Shown here piece after piece: positions 52,106 through 60,908 of a stretch of 64,000 bases of DNA. The translations under genes and the position numbers were made by a program. The DNA lies in assembly GCA_031277615.1 (NCBI GenBank), contig JAITMC010000022.1:1-64000 (forward strand), read 5' to 3'. The notes beneath the pieces were generated by a model. That model saw only the letters and a list, made by a program, of their open reading frames with translations. It was not told the DNA's origin and did no database searches. Each line of letters begins with the position of its first letter. Position 1 is the first letter of the stretch. The DNA is from Chryseobacterium sp. GTDB taxonomy: Bacteria > Bacteroidota > Bacteroidia > Flavobacteriales > Weeksellaceae.

Positions 52106-52642
52106 ATGACCACGAGAGAAATTTTCCTGCTTGTTCAGGAAGAACTGTATGCACAGAATGTTGATACGGAAATCACAGAAGATGAAATTGTCTGGACAGA
52201 TCATTATGGCGCTGAAAATTCTGTGTCGGAATGGCAGACTGCTGTGAGTGAAAACGGCTGGGTAGCCTGGTGGCTCCGTAATGACGTAGGCAATGACATG
52301 GTGAAAATATGGAAAAGCAGAGATATCGTCATCACCTGGCATCCGCCGCTTAATACGATGGGACAGAGTTCGCTGGGAGGACGGCTGCAGTTTTTTGAAA
52401 ATTTTCTGATGATCCGTTATTATGATAAACACGGAGAACGGATTTTTATTTTTAATATCCATACTTTAAATAAAACAGAGATATTCATGATCCCTTCAAA
52501 ATTTAAGTCTTATGATCATACACTTTTTATAGGAAACAGCTTTAACAGTCAGGTTTTAAAGATTACCAACAATACGGACCATATGGAAAAAGAAGAAGTT
52601 GATGAGGAATATATGAAAAGTCTGAACCTTAAATTCGATTAA
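52106..52642 (+). CDS. Hypothetical protein, Trp/acidic-rich
   Basis: I do not recognise the family. The 178-residue soluble protein is rich in Trp and acidic residues ('WQTAVSENGWVAWWLRNDVGNDMVKIWKS'), with a beta-rich C-terminal half. It is followed without a gap by the exonuclease gene, so they probably share a transcript. Its reading frame is coherent, and the antisense frame over the same bases is judged a shadow. Confidence 0.55.
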   Translation: MTTREIFLLVQEELYAQNVDTEITEDEIVWTDHYGAENSVSEWQTAVSENGWVAWWLRNDVGNDMVKIWKSRDIVITWHPPLNTMGQSSLGGRLQFFENFLMIRYYDKHGERIFIFNIHTLNKTEIFMIPSKFKSYDHTLFIGNSFNSQVLKITNNTDHMEKEEVDEEYMKSLNLKFD

Positions 52643-52645
52643 GTG

Positions 52646-53167
52646 ATGAGCTATTTTATGGTAGATATTGAGTCTGACGGTCCTATTCCCGGAGACTTTT
52701 CAATGGTATGTTTCGGCGCAGTACTGGTTGATGAAAAACTGGACCGTACCTTTTATGGAAAATTAAAGCCGATATCAGACACATTCAATCCTGATGCATT
52801 GGCTGTATCCGGCTTCAACAGAGAAGAAACAATGAAGTTTGACGACCCGGAACAGGTAATGCTGGCTTTTGAAGAATGGATCCTGGAAAATTCTAAAGGC
52901 AGACCTGTTTTTATCAGTGATAATAATGGTTTCGACTGGATGTTCATCTGCTGGTATTTTCATCATTTCACGGGCAGAAATCCTTTTGGATTTTCTTCAC
53001 GCAGGCTTTCCGATCTCTACTGCGGTCTGGAAAAGGATACGTTTGCCCAATGGAAACACCTCCGTAAGACAGAACATACCCATCATCCTGTAGATGATGC
53101 GAGAGGAAATGCTGAGGTTCTTCTTTACATGAAAAAAGAAATGGGACTGAATATCGTCTTGAAATAG
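52646..53167 (+). CDS. DEDD-type 3'-5' exonuclease/exoribonuclease
   Basis: The 173-residue protein has exonuclease motif I 'MVDIESDGP' (D and E, residues ~6-8), a second Asp in 'FISDNNGFDWMFI' (~93-98) and 'HHPVDDARGNAEVL' (~148) as motif III. This is the layout of the Rv2179c-like 3'-5' exoribonucleases. I start at ATG 52646 because the first frame codon is GTG. It is coupled to the hypothetical gene upstream. Confidence 0.78.
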   Translation: MSYFMVDIESDGPIPGDFSMVCFGAVLVDEKLDRTFYGKLKPISDTFNPDALAVSGFNREETMKFDDPEQVMLAFEEWILENSKGRPVFISDNNGFDWMFICWYFHHFTGRNPFGFSSRRLSDLYCGLEKDTFAQWKHLRKTEHTHHPVDDARGNAEVLLYMKKEMGLNIVLK

Positions 53168-53324
53168 CTCAAATTGCTGGATTATCAGGAGAAATATAGC
53201 TGTTTATCTCTTTTCCTGCATTCTATGAATAAAAACGAAACTTAATGGGGATAAAAATACGGGAATTGTTATCTTAGTTATCTGTTAACAGGATCCCAGT
53301 GAGTGATCCTTAAAATGTACCATA

Positions 53325-53774
53325 ATGGACCTTGACCTTCACTATAGAAAAGCCACCGAAAACGACATTGATTTTCTCCTTGATCTGAGAATGAAAACCA
53401 TGAACCCTCATTACGAGGCCTCCCAATTACCCACTGACCGTGAATTAACCCTTCAGAAAGTTTTGAATCAGTTTGATAAAGCCAACATTATTTATCGGGG
53501 CGATCATCCGATAGGGCTCTTAAAAATAAACCGGACCGATGATAAAACAGAAGTTCTCCAGTTACAGATCGATCCCGAAATGCAGGGCAAAGGACTGGGA
53601 CGCAAAATCCTGACCGGTATCCTTGATGAAGCCAGAGAAACCGGGAAAACAGTATCTTTAAGTGTGTTGAAAGTGAATAAAGCCCAGCATCTGTACTCTG
53701 CTTTAGGGTTTAAAACCGTTGGAGAAGATGAATACTCTTATTTCATGGAATTTTCAGAAAATGAGAAAATATAA
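53325..53774 (+). CDS. GNAT family acetyltransferase
   Basis: The 149-residue protein has 'LQIDPEMQGKGLGRKILTGILDEARETGK' as the acetyl-CoA loop (~85-110) and 'AQHLYSALGFKTVGEDEYSYFME' as the C-terminal motif. Full-length small GNAT; the substrate is not predictable. Stand-alone gene; the downstream stretch is repeat-rich, without a visible terminator. Confidence 0.85.
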   Translation: MDLDLHYRKATENDIDFLLDLRMKTMNPHYEASQLPTDRELTLQKVLNQFDKANIIYRGDHPIGLLKINRTDDKTEVLQLQIDPEMQGKGLGRKILTGILDEARETGKTVSLSVLKVNKAQHLYSALGFKTVGEDEYSYFMEFSENEKI

Positions 53775-53798
53775 ATAATATCCATCAACTCAATAAAA

Positions 53799-54228
53799 AT
53801 CTGCTTTATCTGCAAGATCCGCGAGACAATAAATGTTCAAAGATCTGTGTTATCTGCGGGATCTGTGGGAAATTGTTTAAACCACAAAAGCCACAAAAGA
53901 TTTGGACACTTAAGTAACATTAAGTTTAATGCTTTGCGTATAGAAGTTCACTAAAGCTTTGAAAAATCTACGATTTTTATTGAGCGCAGCATAACAATCT
54001 GCTTTATCAGCAAGATCTGCGAGACCATAAATGTTCAAAGATCTGTGTTATCTGCGGGATCTGTGGGAAATTGTTTAAACCACAAAAGACACAAAATATT
54101 TTGACACTTAAGTAACATTAAGTTTAATGCTTTGCGTATAGAAGTTCACTAAAGCTTTGAAAAATCTACGATTTTTATTGAACACAGCATAAAAATCTGC
54201 TTTATCAGCAAGATCCGCGGACCATAAA
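53799..54228 (+). repeat. 198-bp tandem repeat, two full units and a partial third
   Basis: Units begin at 53799, 53997 and 54195, an exact 198-base period, and differ at only a few positions. Each holds purine/pyrimidine 'ATCTGCGGGATCTGTGGGAA' runs and a region related, on the opposite strand, to module B at 40.0-40.4 kb. No reading frame is conserved between units. This, with the small hairpin after it, fills the 572-base gap between genes. Confidence 0.8.
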
Positions 54229-54282
54229 AAACTCTCAAAATTTGTGAGAATCATCTTAAGCTGTGAGAAATATATTCAATAG

Positions 54283-54302
54283 AGGTGGACTTTAGTCCAC
54301 CT
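54283..54302. repeat. Small perfect hairpin downstream of the 198-bp units
   Basis: Arms AGGTGGACT (54283-54291) and AGTCCACCT (54294-54302) form a hairpin with a two-base loop. No T-run follows, so it is unlikely to be a terminator. Confidence 0.5.
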
Positions 54303-54346
54303 ACTCAATAATAAATTCAAATTCTCCGGCTTTAGCCATAAGAAAT

Positions 54347-54967
54347 CTATTGATCCAATTTAATTATAGAACCCTGATAGAATCTGGTAAGGTCGTAAAG
54401 TTCACCAAAATACCGCTGCAGTTCAGTGGGATTTTCAATTTCAGGGCCATTGGCTTTAAACTGATCTTCTGCAAAATTGTAAAGACCAGGGTGGTCGGGC
54501 TTTAAATAATGGGACAGCATATTGACGCTGCCTTTTCCTTCTGAAGCCAGATCGGTGAAAAACATTCCGTAGATCAGAAACTGATTGAAATTTTGAGAAT
54601 TCATCATGAACTCCAGTTTCTGCTGGGAATAATTTTCATAGTCTGAGAGAAGCTGCTGAAAATTTTTTACCCGGTTTTCATGGGAAATTTCGTAAAAGAG
54701 ATCAATGCCGTTAATGAAAAGCTGGGTTTTGGCTTCCTCATGATCGGAAGGGCAGAAGCTGCTGAACCAGTCGAAGATGGTGGCGAGTTCTTCTTTCGTG
54801 AGATGTTCTACAGAATCTTTTACTTTTTTCTTAATGATTTCGAGGCTTACTTTGGCATCATCCGGCAGAAATTTCATGATTCCTTCTTCTTCACGGCTGA
54901 TCTTATTGTACAAATTAATTTTGGCAATATTCGGATTGGTTTTTATGAAATAAAGTTCATTTGCCAT
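54347..54967 (-). CDS. Hypothetical helical protein
   Basis: I do not recognise the family of this 206-residue cytoplasmic protein. It is largely helical, with charged heptad-like stretches near ~35-60, and no signal peptide or catalytic motif. It is divergent in content from its neighbours and is the leftmost of three minus-strand genes, with 89 bases before the VOC gene. Function unknown. Confidence 0.5.
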   Translation of the reverse strand: MANELYFIKTNPNIAKINLYNKISREEEGIMKFLPDDAKVSLEIIKKKVKDSVEHLTKEELATIFDWFSSFCPSDHEEAKTQLFINGIDLFYEISHENRVKNFQQLLSDYENYSQQKLEFMMNSQNFNQFLIYGMFFTDLASEGKGSVNMLSHYLKPDHPGLYNFAEDQFKANGPEIENPTELQRYFGELYDLTRFYQGSIIKLDQ

Positions 54968-55056
54968 AGCTTTTCACGCCATATTTTTTTCAAAATGGTA
55001 TTTAAAGATACAAAATATGTGAAGATGTTCAACAAAAAATACTATGCGGAACCTAC

Positions 55057-55512
55057 TTAGATTTTAGGAAGTGTTTCATGAAGTGCAATTCTGTTTCCTT
55101 CGGGATCTTCAAATTCTGCAACGGCAAAACCATTCTTTTCATCCGTTTTTTTGGGATAAAGGACTTTTCCGCCGTGCCGGACAGCTTCTGCAAGTGTCTT
55201 ATCGATGTTTTCGGTTTTGAAATAGATAATAATTCCGTCTTTACTGGGTTTGTAAACATCTCCTTTTGCCAATGCCCCGGTAATGCCGCTTTGCTTTTCT
55301 TCAAAAGGAAACAGCGACATTTCATAGCCGTCTATCATTTCTTTTTCAAAACTGAACCCAAACACGGCAGTGTAAAACTGCTCTGCACGTTCCCTATCAT
55401 TCACGGGAATTTCAAAATATACAACGGGATTAGACTTCATATTTTTTTCTTTGGGTGTACAGGACATGATCAAGGCTAGAATGTATAGCAAATGTATAAA
55501 AGATTTAATCAT
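55057..55512 (-). CDS. VOC (glyoxalase-like) domain lipoprotein
   Basis: The 151-residue product has a hydrophobic leader and a lipobox 'ALIMSC' (Cys ~17), followed by a VOC domain with 'YFEIPVNDRERAEQFYTAVFGFSFE' and 'DPEGNRIALHE', the usual metal-binding His/Glu end. Lipid-anchored VOC proteins are unusual. I start at ATG 55512, which overlaps the preceding gene's stop by eight bases (ATGATTAA); longer starts add an odd tail. Ligand and reaction unknown. Confidence 0.7.
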   Translation of the reverse strand: MIKSFIHLLYILALIMSCTPKEKNMKSNPVVYFEIPVNDRERAEQFYTAVFGFSFEKEMIDGYEMSLFPFEEKQSGITGALAKGDVYKPSKDGIIIYFKTENIDKTLAEAVRHGGKVLYPKKTDEKNGFAVAEFEDPEGNRIALHETLPKI

Positions 55513-56737
55513 AATAGGTGATTTCATAAGATTGTGACCATTTCCAACCGGATTTTTCAGCATCTTCATAATAGATTAGGTTATCTCGGGAGTCGAAGAT
55601 TTGGGTGAATATTCTGCCGTCTTCTGTTTCTTCCACTTCGGTTCTGTTTCCGTTTCCGTAAGAGATCGCGGTAATTGTGCTGCTGCTTCCTGACTGGATT
55701 TTTTTGATGATTCTGTTGTTGTCATCAAATTCATAGGTATAGAGATAGCTGCCGCCGAAATCGTGGTTTTTTTCTGTAACAGCATTTCTGTGGGCAATTA
55801 AAAGTCCGTGTTTATCATATTGGTCCTCTGTACATTCCATTTGGGTAATTTCTTCATGGTTAAAATCCGGAAGGTATTCAAATCTGGCAGCGAAAATCTC
55901 ACGGTCGTTATCATCATAACCAAATGTTGAAAGCTCATTAAAAAACTGAATAGGAGGCTGGTCCGGAAGAGATTTCCCATCACGGTCATCCCTGAATTCA
56001 TCTAGCAGTTTTTTGATTTCATTTGAATATAGTCCGTTTTCCTTTAAGGGAAATCCTTCATTTTCCAACCGTGAATCCGGATTGGCATTTTTTAAATCTT
56101 CTGTGGTGATTCTGGCTATATGTTCTGTGTTATAAAGTTGGTACCAGTCTGTAATCTTGAGGTGATATCGTGAAAAAGCAAAATTCTGAAGGATTCTTTT
56201 TTTCTCATCCAGAACCAGATATCTCAGTTGGATCAGTTTTTTTCCGGCATCAAACAGTTTTCTTGTGATGGTATTGTCCTCATATAAATACATTGTCCTG
56301 CAAAGCTCATCTCCGGAATCGGTGAACGATGTTTCCCCGGTTACTTCATTATTCTGATTAAACTGTTTTTGGTAAAGAATAATGCCGTTTTGGATAAAAC
56401 TGACCAGCTTTCCGGTGGTGTTATATTCTATTGAGGTTGTTCCGAAATCTTTTTTATCCAGCAAATTTTTTTGCAGGTCATAATACTCTTTTTTGTTGAG
56501 ATTTCCGGACGGATCGGTAAAATGGCAGATAATCATTTCAGGAGTATGGCCGTAACGCTGTATTTCCCGGATCTTCATGCCTTCTTTTTCATACCTTTTC
56601 TCACGACTGCTCAGAATACCTTTTTTATAGAGCTTTCTTTCCGAAATAGCTCCTTCGGGGGTATAAACTGTTTCCTGCTGAAGGACTTCTGAAACGTATT
56701 CTTTCACCAATTTTACCTGTCCGTGGAGATGGTCCAT
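55505..56737 (-). CDS. Hypothetical protein with YD-like repeats
   Basis: The 410-residue soluble protein, with no signal, has repeated beta-hairpin patterns of the type 'YDKHGLLIAHRNAV', 'YEFDDNNRIIKKIQSGS' and 'IFDSRDNLIYYEDAEKSG', reminiscent of YD/RHS repeats. There is no N-terminal secretion or C-terminal toxin domain, so an RHS toxin is not supported. The start is ATG 56737. Translation is coupled to the VOC lipoprotein gene by overlap. Confidence 0.6.
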   Translation of the reverse strand: MDHLHGQVKLVKEYVSEVLQQETVYTPEGAISERKLYKKGILSSREKRYEKEGMKIREIQRYGHTPEMIICHFTDPSGNLNKKEYYDLQKNLLDKKDFGTTSIEYNTTGKLVSFIQNGIILYQKQFNQNNEVTGETSFTDSGDELCRTMYLYEDNTITRKLFDAGKKLIQLRYLVLDEKKRILQNFAFSRYHLKITDWYQLYNTEHIARITTEDLKNANPDSRLENEGFPLKENGLYSNEIKKLLDEFRDDRDGKSLPDQPPIQFFNELSTFGYDDNDREIFAARFEYLPDFNHEEITQMECTEDQYDKHGLLIAHRNAVTEKNHDFGGSYLYTYEFDDNNRIIKKIQSGSSSTITAISYGNGNRTEVEETEDGRIFTQIFDSRDNLIYYEDAEKSGWKWSQSYEITYYD

Positions 56738-56784
56738 CAATTTATCTTTTTAATGTGATGAAAGATACATAAACTAAAAACATA

Positions 56785-56822
56785 AAAAATAGATAGACTT
56801 ATCTATTTTTGACTTACCTTTG
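56785..56822 (+). promoter_or_regulatory. Operator and -7 box for the second tetR gene
   Basis: AAAAATAGATA (56785-56795) and TATCTATTTTT (56800-56810) are perfect inverted arms around four bases, next to TACCTTTG (56815-56822), a -7 box. The TATCTA/TAGATA core recurs before the efflux gene. Confidence 0.7.
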
Positions 56823-56836
56823 TCAAAAAGTTTCCG

Positions 56837-57397
56837 ATGAAAAAAGAAAAAGCCAGAGAAAGAATCCTGAAAACTGCAGCAGAACTGTTTTACCGGCAGG
56901 GATTCAATTCTACGGGGATTAACCAGATTATTGCCGAGGCTGATATTGCTATCGGTTCACTGTACAATCATTTTTCATCCAAAAATGATCTTCTTCAGGC
57001 TTACCTCATCATGGAAGAAAACGAATGGTTCAGAGGTTTTGAGGAACATTCAGCTGGCATTTCCGATCCGGGAAAAAAAATCATTTCTCTGATCACTTAC
57101 CGGAAAAAGCTTCAGAAAACTTCAGGATTTGCCGGGTGCCACTTTATTAAAATCGCTTCAGAAACAGGAGAAAGCATTCCTGCCGTATCAGATTTTGTGA
57201 AGAGCCATAAAGAAAAACAGAAAAAACTGATCCGGGAAATGGTGCAGCAATACGCTCAAAACACTGCCCTGGATACGGATCAGTTTTCAGAACATATTTT
57301 CCTGCTGATTGAAGGGGCGGTGGTTTCATCCACCATCAGTAAGAAAGCAAGTCCGTTTGATCATATTCAGAAAATTACAGAGGCCATGCTTCCGTAA
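56837..57397 (+). CDS. TetR family regulator of the adjacent efflux gene
   Basis: The 186-residue protein has an N-terminal HTH ('LFYRQGFNSTGINQIIAEADIAIGSLYNHFSSKNDLL', ~17-55) and a helical ligand domain. The same operator sequence lies before it and before the MFS gene downstream. I infer autoregulation and repression of efflux, relieved by an unknown compound. The intergenic gap to the MFS gene is 39 bases and contains the second operator. Confidence 0.88.
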   Translation: MKKEKARERILKTAAELFYRQGFNSTGINQIIAEADIAIGSLYNHFSSKNDLLQAYLIMEENEWFRGFEEHSAGISDPGKKIISLITYRKKLQKTSGFAGCHFIKIASETGESIPAVSDFVKSHKEKQKKLIREMVQQYAQNTALDTDQFSEHIFLLIEGAVVSSTISKKASPFDHIQKITEAMLP

Positions 57398-57403
57398 TTT
57401 TTT

Positions 57404-57423
57404 TATCTATATATAAATAGATA
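57404..57423 (+). promoter_or_regulatory. Second TetR-type operator before the MFS gene
   Basis: TATCTAT (57404-57410) and ATAGATA (57417-57423) form an inverted repeat with a six-base spacer, matching the core at 56785-56810. A further AGATCTATATA follows. Confidence 0.65.
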
Positions 57424-57436
57424 GATCTATATAAAA

Positions 57437-58849
57437 ATGAATCATAAATATTTGAAATTAATTGTTATACTGTTCGGACAGCTCCTTACGATCATGGATA
57501 TTTTTATTATCAATGTATCAATTCCTACGATACAGCATGACCTTCGGGCTCCGAATGGAGAAATGCAGCTGATGATCGCATCCTATCTTATCGGATTTGC
57601 CTCTTTTCTGATCACAGGAGGGCGTCTGGGCGACCTTTTCGGAAGGAAAAAAATATTCATCACCGGATTGATATTTTTTATGTTGAGTTCCGTGGCCTGT
57701 GGAATTTCTTCAGGAGCCATGCTGCTCGCGGCAGCCCGGTTTGTACAGGGGATCAGTGCTGCTCTGATGTCTCCGCAGGTACTTTCTATGATCCAGATCC
57801 TGTTCCCCGGGCATGAGGAAAGGGCAAAAGCAATGGGCTGGTACGGGATCACCATTGGAATAGGAACCGTTTCCGGACAGTATCTGGGTGGATTGTTGTC
57901 TTCATCAACTATTATAGATGAAGCCTGGAGGCTTATTTTTCTGGTGAATGTTCCGGTAGGTCTGCTGGCTGTGTTTTTCAGTGTAAAAATTTTAACGGAA
58001 TCTGCATCGGGAGTGAAGGACAGGCTGGATCTGTTCGGAGTTACAATTCTGACAGCAGGGCTTTTCTGTTTCACTTACTCGCTGACATTATCGGAACATC
58101 ATGGTTTTCAGATGAAAAGTCTTATGCTGTTGCTGGCTTCTGTCGCAATCCTTATTTTTTTTGTTAAAAATCAGAAAGAAAGAATGCGGAAAAACCGTCC
58201 TTACCTGATGGATCTCCGGCTGTTCAGGATAAGAAATTTTAACCTGGGCATTGTGTCGGTTTCTTTTTTCTTCATCATGCTGGATTCCTATTTTTATATC
58301 CTGTCTCTTTTTTTACAGAACGGATTGAAAATCGGACCGTTGGAAGCCGGTGAAGTAATTGTATTTCAGGGGTTGGGCTTTATATTGGCTTCTCTGTGTT
58401 CAGCAAAACTTATTCTAAGATTTGGAAGACGGTTTCTGGTAGCAGGACTGAGCCTGATTACCGTAATTCTTCTGTTACAGATCGTGTTATTCGATTCGGA
58501 AACTCCTTTTTTTATACTCTGTCTGCTGCTGTTTTTTCATGGGGCAGGAGTGGGTTCTATTATCCCGTCACTGGCGGGTATAACTCTTTCCGGAATGCCG
58601 GAAACACTGGCAGGAAATGCCTCGGGGGTGTATAATACCTTTCAGCAGGCTGCTGCAATAGTGGGAATTGTTGTCATCGGAAGCCTGTTTTATGATGTTC
58701 TGGGTCCGGAAGCTTCTGTAAAGGATTATCATGATGCTTTTTCAACAGCTTTGGGAGTGAATATCCTCTGTATAGCCATTGTGACAGGCTGTCTGTTTCT
58801 GGTTCCGGACAAAGTTTTTCATTTGAAAAAAACAACAAAGGTGATCTGA
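57437..58849 (+). CDS. MFS drug efflux transporter, EmrB/QacA (DHA2) type
   Basis: The 470-residue inner-membrane transporter has about 14 helices. 'LLTIMDIFIINVSIPTIQ' (helix 1 motif D1) and 'GGRLGDLFGRKKIF' (motif A, ~60-75) mark the DHA2 family; 'ISAALMSPQVL' (~112) is motif C-like. Such pumps export toxic compounds using the proton gradient. It follows the tetR gene and its operator. The stop codon coincides with the start of the first 189-bp repeat unit. Confidence 0.9.
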   Translation: MNHKYLKLIVILFGQLLTIMDIFIINVSIPTIQHDLRAPNGEMQLMIASYLIGFASFLITGGRLGDLFGRKKIFITGLIFFMLSSVACGISSGAMLLAAARFVQGISAALMSPQVLSMIQILFPGHEERAKAMGWYGITIGIGTVSGQYLGGLLSSSTIIDEAWRLIFLVNVPVGLLAVFFSVKILTESASGVKDRLDLFGVTILTAGLFCFTYSLTLSEHHGFQMKSLMLLLASVAILIFFVKNQKERMRKNRPYLMDLRLFRIRNFNLGIVSVSFFFIMLDSYFYILSLFLQNGLKIGPLEAGEVIVFQGLGFILASLCSAKLILRFGRRFLVAGLSLITVILLLQIVLFDSETPFFILCLLLFFHGAGVGSIIPSLAGITLSGMPETLAGNASGVYNTFQQAAAIVGIVVIGSLFYDVLGPEASVKDYHDAFSTALGVNILCIAIVTGCLFLVPDKVFHLKKTTKVI

Positions 58850-59330
58850 TGAAGCGATTTTTTTAGGCATACGCTTCTTCAGTGATGCAGTCGTTTTCTT
58901 TAGATACCTCAGAATAAAGCATCGGATTTCTTGACGTTTACGTTTGTATATAACTTTAAAATTTTTTTACGCAAAGGTTTTATGAATAATACTGTTGATT
59001 TTCAGGAGGCAAAGAAGGAATCAACTCCGTTGATTCGATGAAGCGGGCTTTTTAAGCGTATGCTTCTTCAGTGATGGAGTTGTCTACCTTAGCTGCCTTG
59101 GAATCAAGCATCGGGTTTCTTGACATTTGCGTTTGTATATAACTTTAAAATTTTTTACGCAAAGCTTTTATGAATAATACTGTTGATTTTCAGGAGGCAA
59201 AGAAGGAATCAACTCCGTTGAATCAATGACGCGGGCTTTTTAAGCGTATGCTTCTTCAGTGATGGAGTTGTGTACCTTAGCCGCCTTAAAATAAAGCAGC
59301 AAATTCCTTAAACTTTGCGTTTATTTTTTT
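58848..59330 (+). repeat. 189-bp tandem repeat, about two and a half units
   Basis: Units begin near 58848, 59037 and 59225 (periods 189 and 188). Each contains the palindrome GAATCAAC-TCC-GTTGATTC (59018-59036 in unit 1), a conserved GAAGCG..GCTTCTTCAGTGATG segment and ACGCAAAG. The first unit begins inside the MFS stop codon. A solo inverted half-unit lies at 8362-8437. No coding frame is kept; the array fills the 557-base gap. Confidence 0.8.
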
Positions 59331-59369
59331 TAAGAATATATAATTCTAAAGTTTTTCCAAGTTCCCAAT

Positions 59370-59408
59370 AAAAATGACAGCAGTTTGATATTCTGCTGTC
59401 ATTTTTTT
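59370..59408. terminator. Terminator of the metallopeptidase gene
   Basis: Arms AAAATGACAGCAG (59371-59383) and CTGCTGTCATTTT (59393-59405) with flanking A and T runs end the minus-strand gene and could act in both directions. Confidence 0.9.
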
Positions 59409-60798
59409 ATTCCAAAACCTTTATAGCATTTTGCAGGTGCTTGCTGTCTTCAAAATACCGGGTTTTAATGGATTCATATTTTTTGTCATCTTTCAGAGTC
59501 GTTTTTAATGTTGACATCAGGAACTGGTAATTGGTAAAAACAGATGGCGTTTTCAGAATGTTGCTCATCCATTTCCACATCTGCTTTTCACCGATTTCTT
59601 TTTCTATTGCGGCCAGAAGGATGGGAGTGGATTCATAGGCGTAATCAATATAGTCATCATCTTCGGGTTTTGTTCTGATGGTGCTTAAGGGCATCGCATC
59701 AAAATCTTTGATATTTTTAATTTTGCCTTTAATTTTATTGTCATAAACTTCCTTACCCAGAACATCTTTGGTTATTTTCAGAGAAAGGAATTCTGAGAAA
59801 CTTTCCGAAATAATTCCGCCCAGCTCAGAATTGAACTGTTTATAGGTTCCGAAATAATAATGTCCCAGTTCATGGGCAATAAACGGCTTGAACCAGTTTT
59901 GGGTTTTAGGATTGAAAAGGCTTTTGAGTCCGTTATCTCCCCAGCCGATATTCATAATGGTGGGATAAGATACAAACAGCCATCCGTTTTTTAAGGAAGT
60001 GGGCGTGGTTTCTACAAAAGTTACCGGTCCGCCGAAAGGTATGTCCAGTTTTTCGGTGTAATAATTTTTATAGGTATTGATCATTTCGCTGAACTGTCTG
60101 ATCTGCTCTTCGGTAAGCTGCGGGTTCAGGATGTAGGTATTGCTGATGTTGGAATAGTTATAATCACCGAGGAAGATCGCCAGCTCATAAGGCACATCGC
60201 TTTTGAAACGATTGTTTCTGGCTTTTACGGGAGGGTTTCCATTCACATACAGTGTGGAGCAGTCGTTACAGGTAAATTCTATGTCATACCTTACCTCATC
60301 GTATTTTTTGTCTTTGGCCATATCGAAGAGAACGGGATACCACGCTGCCTGTGTTCCCTCCGCTCTCAGGGAATTGTAGTTGAAGGCGATATTTCCCCTC
60401 CAGTCATCCTTGGTATAGTTTTCAATGGTGTCTCTGGCGATAGGAAATTTTCCGGTGTATTTCAGCTGTACAGATTGCGGCAGGAACTTTTCTTTTTTGT
60501 TTTTAGGAAAGTAATAGGCAAGGGATTCACCTGTAGAAGTGCTGTCGCTTGTACTTTTTTCATAAGCCAGCACAAAATCATTGGGTTTTCTGCTTCTAAA
60601 GTGAAGGATGTTCATTCCAGAATTCAGACGGATCACGTAGTCTTTAATCTGGGGAATATCACTTAAAGTAAGATCACAGTCGAAAGTACCTTCTTTAATG
60701 GAAATATTGACTTTTCCGGTAAGCAGCGGACTTTTTTCCTGGGCTGTAATTTTTAATGAAAATAAAAGAATGATAAAAAAAGATAATGAAGTTCGCAT
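59407..60798 (-). CDS. Secreted M1-like (gluzincin) metallopeptidase
   Basis: The 463-residue exported protein has a signal peptide (~1-20, ..ITAQ). The catalytic signature is H309-E310-L-G-H313 (FIAHELGHYYFG) with the third ligand E332, exactly the HExxH-x18-E spacing of M1-type gluzincins. The N-terminal ~200 residues form a beta-rich domain as in M1 aminopeptidases. The GxMEN exopeptidase motif is not visible, so an aminopeptidase activity is not assured. Stand-alone gene. Confidence 0.85.
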   Translation of the reverse strand: MRTSLSFFIILLFSLKITAQEKSPLLTGKVNISIKEGTFDCDLTLSDIPQIKDYVIRLNSGMNILHFRSRKPNDFVLAYEKSTSDSTSTGESLAYYFPKNKKEKFLPQSVQLKYTGKFPIARDTIENYTKDDWRGNIAFNYNSLRAEGTQAAWYPVLFDMAKDKKYDEVRYDIEFTCNDCSTLYVNGNPPVKARNNRFKSDVPYELAIFLGDYNYSNISNTYILNPQLTEEQIRQFSEMINTYKNYYTEKLDIPFGGPVTFVETTPTSLKNGWLFVSYPTIMNIGWGDNGLKSLFNPKTQNWFKPFIAHELGHYYFGTYKQFNSELGGIISESFSEFLSLKITKDVLGKEVYDNKIKGKIKNIKDFDAMPLSTIRTKPEDDDYIDYAYESTPILLAAIEKEIGEKQMWKWMSNILKTPSVFTNYQFLMSTLKTTLKDDKKYESIKTRYFEDSKHLQNAIKVLE

Positions 60799-60908
60799 AT
60801 TTCAGGTTTGAATGGAGTTAGTTTTTAAGATTATCTTTAAAAGTTTCTGATAAAGATATTCTTTAAGCGCTTAGGGTCCAAATTTTGAGACGTCATCTAT
60901 GAAAAAAA

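Noticed and set aside
51848-52462. A 204-codon minus-strand frame over the tyrS end and the next gene
   Set aside because: Antisense to two coherent plus-strand genes, with low-complexity Phe/Ile-rich translation.
55505-56737. RHS-type toxin interpretation
   Set aside because: No secretion signal, no repeat-associated core boundary motif, and no variable toxin tail or immunity gene were seen.
53799-59330. Tandem repeats as a possible CRISPR array
   Set aside because: Periods of about 190-200 bases with near-identical whole units and no repeat-spacer alternation; no cas genes nearby.
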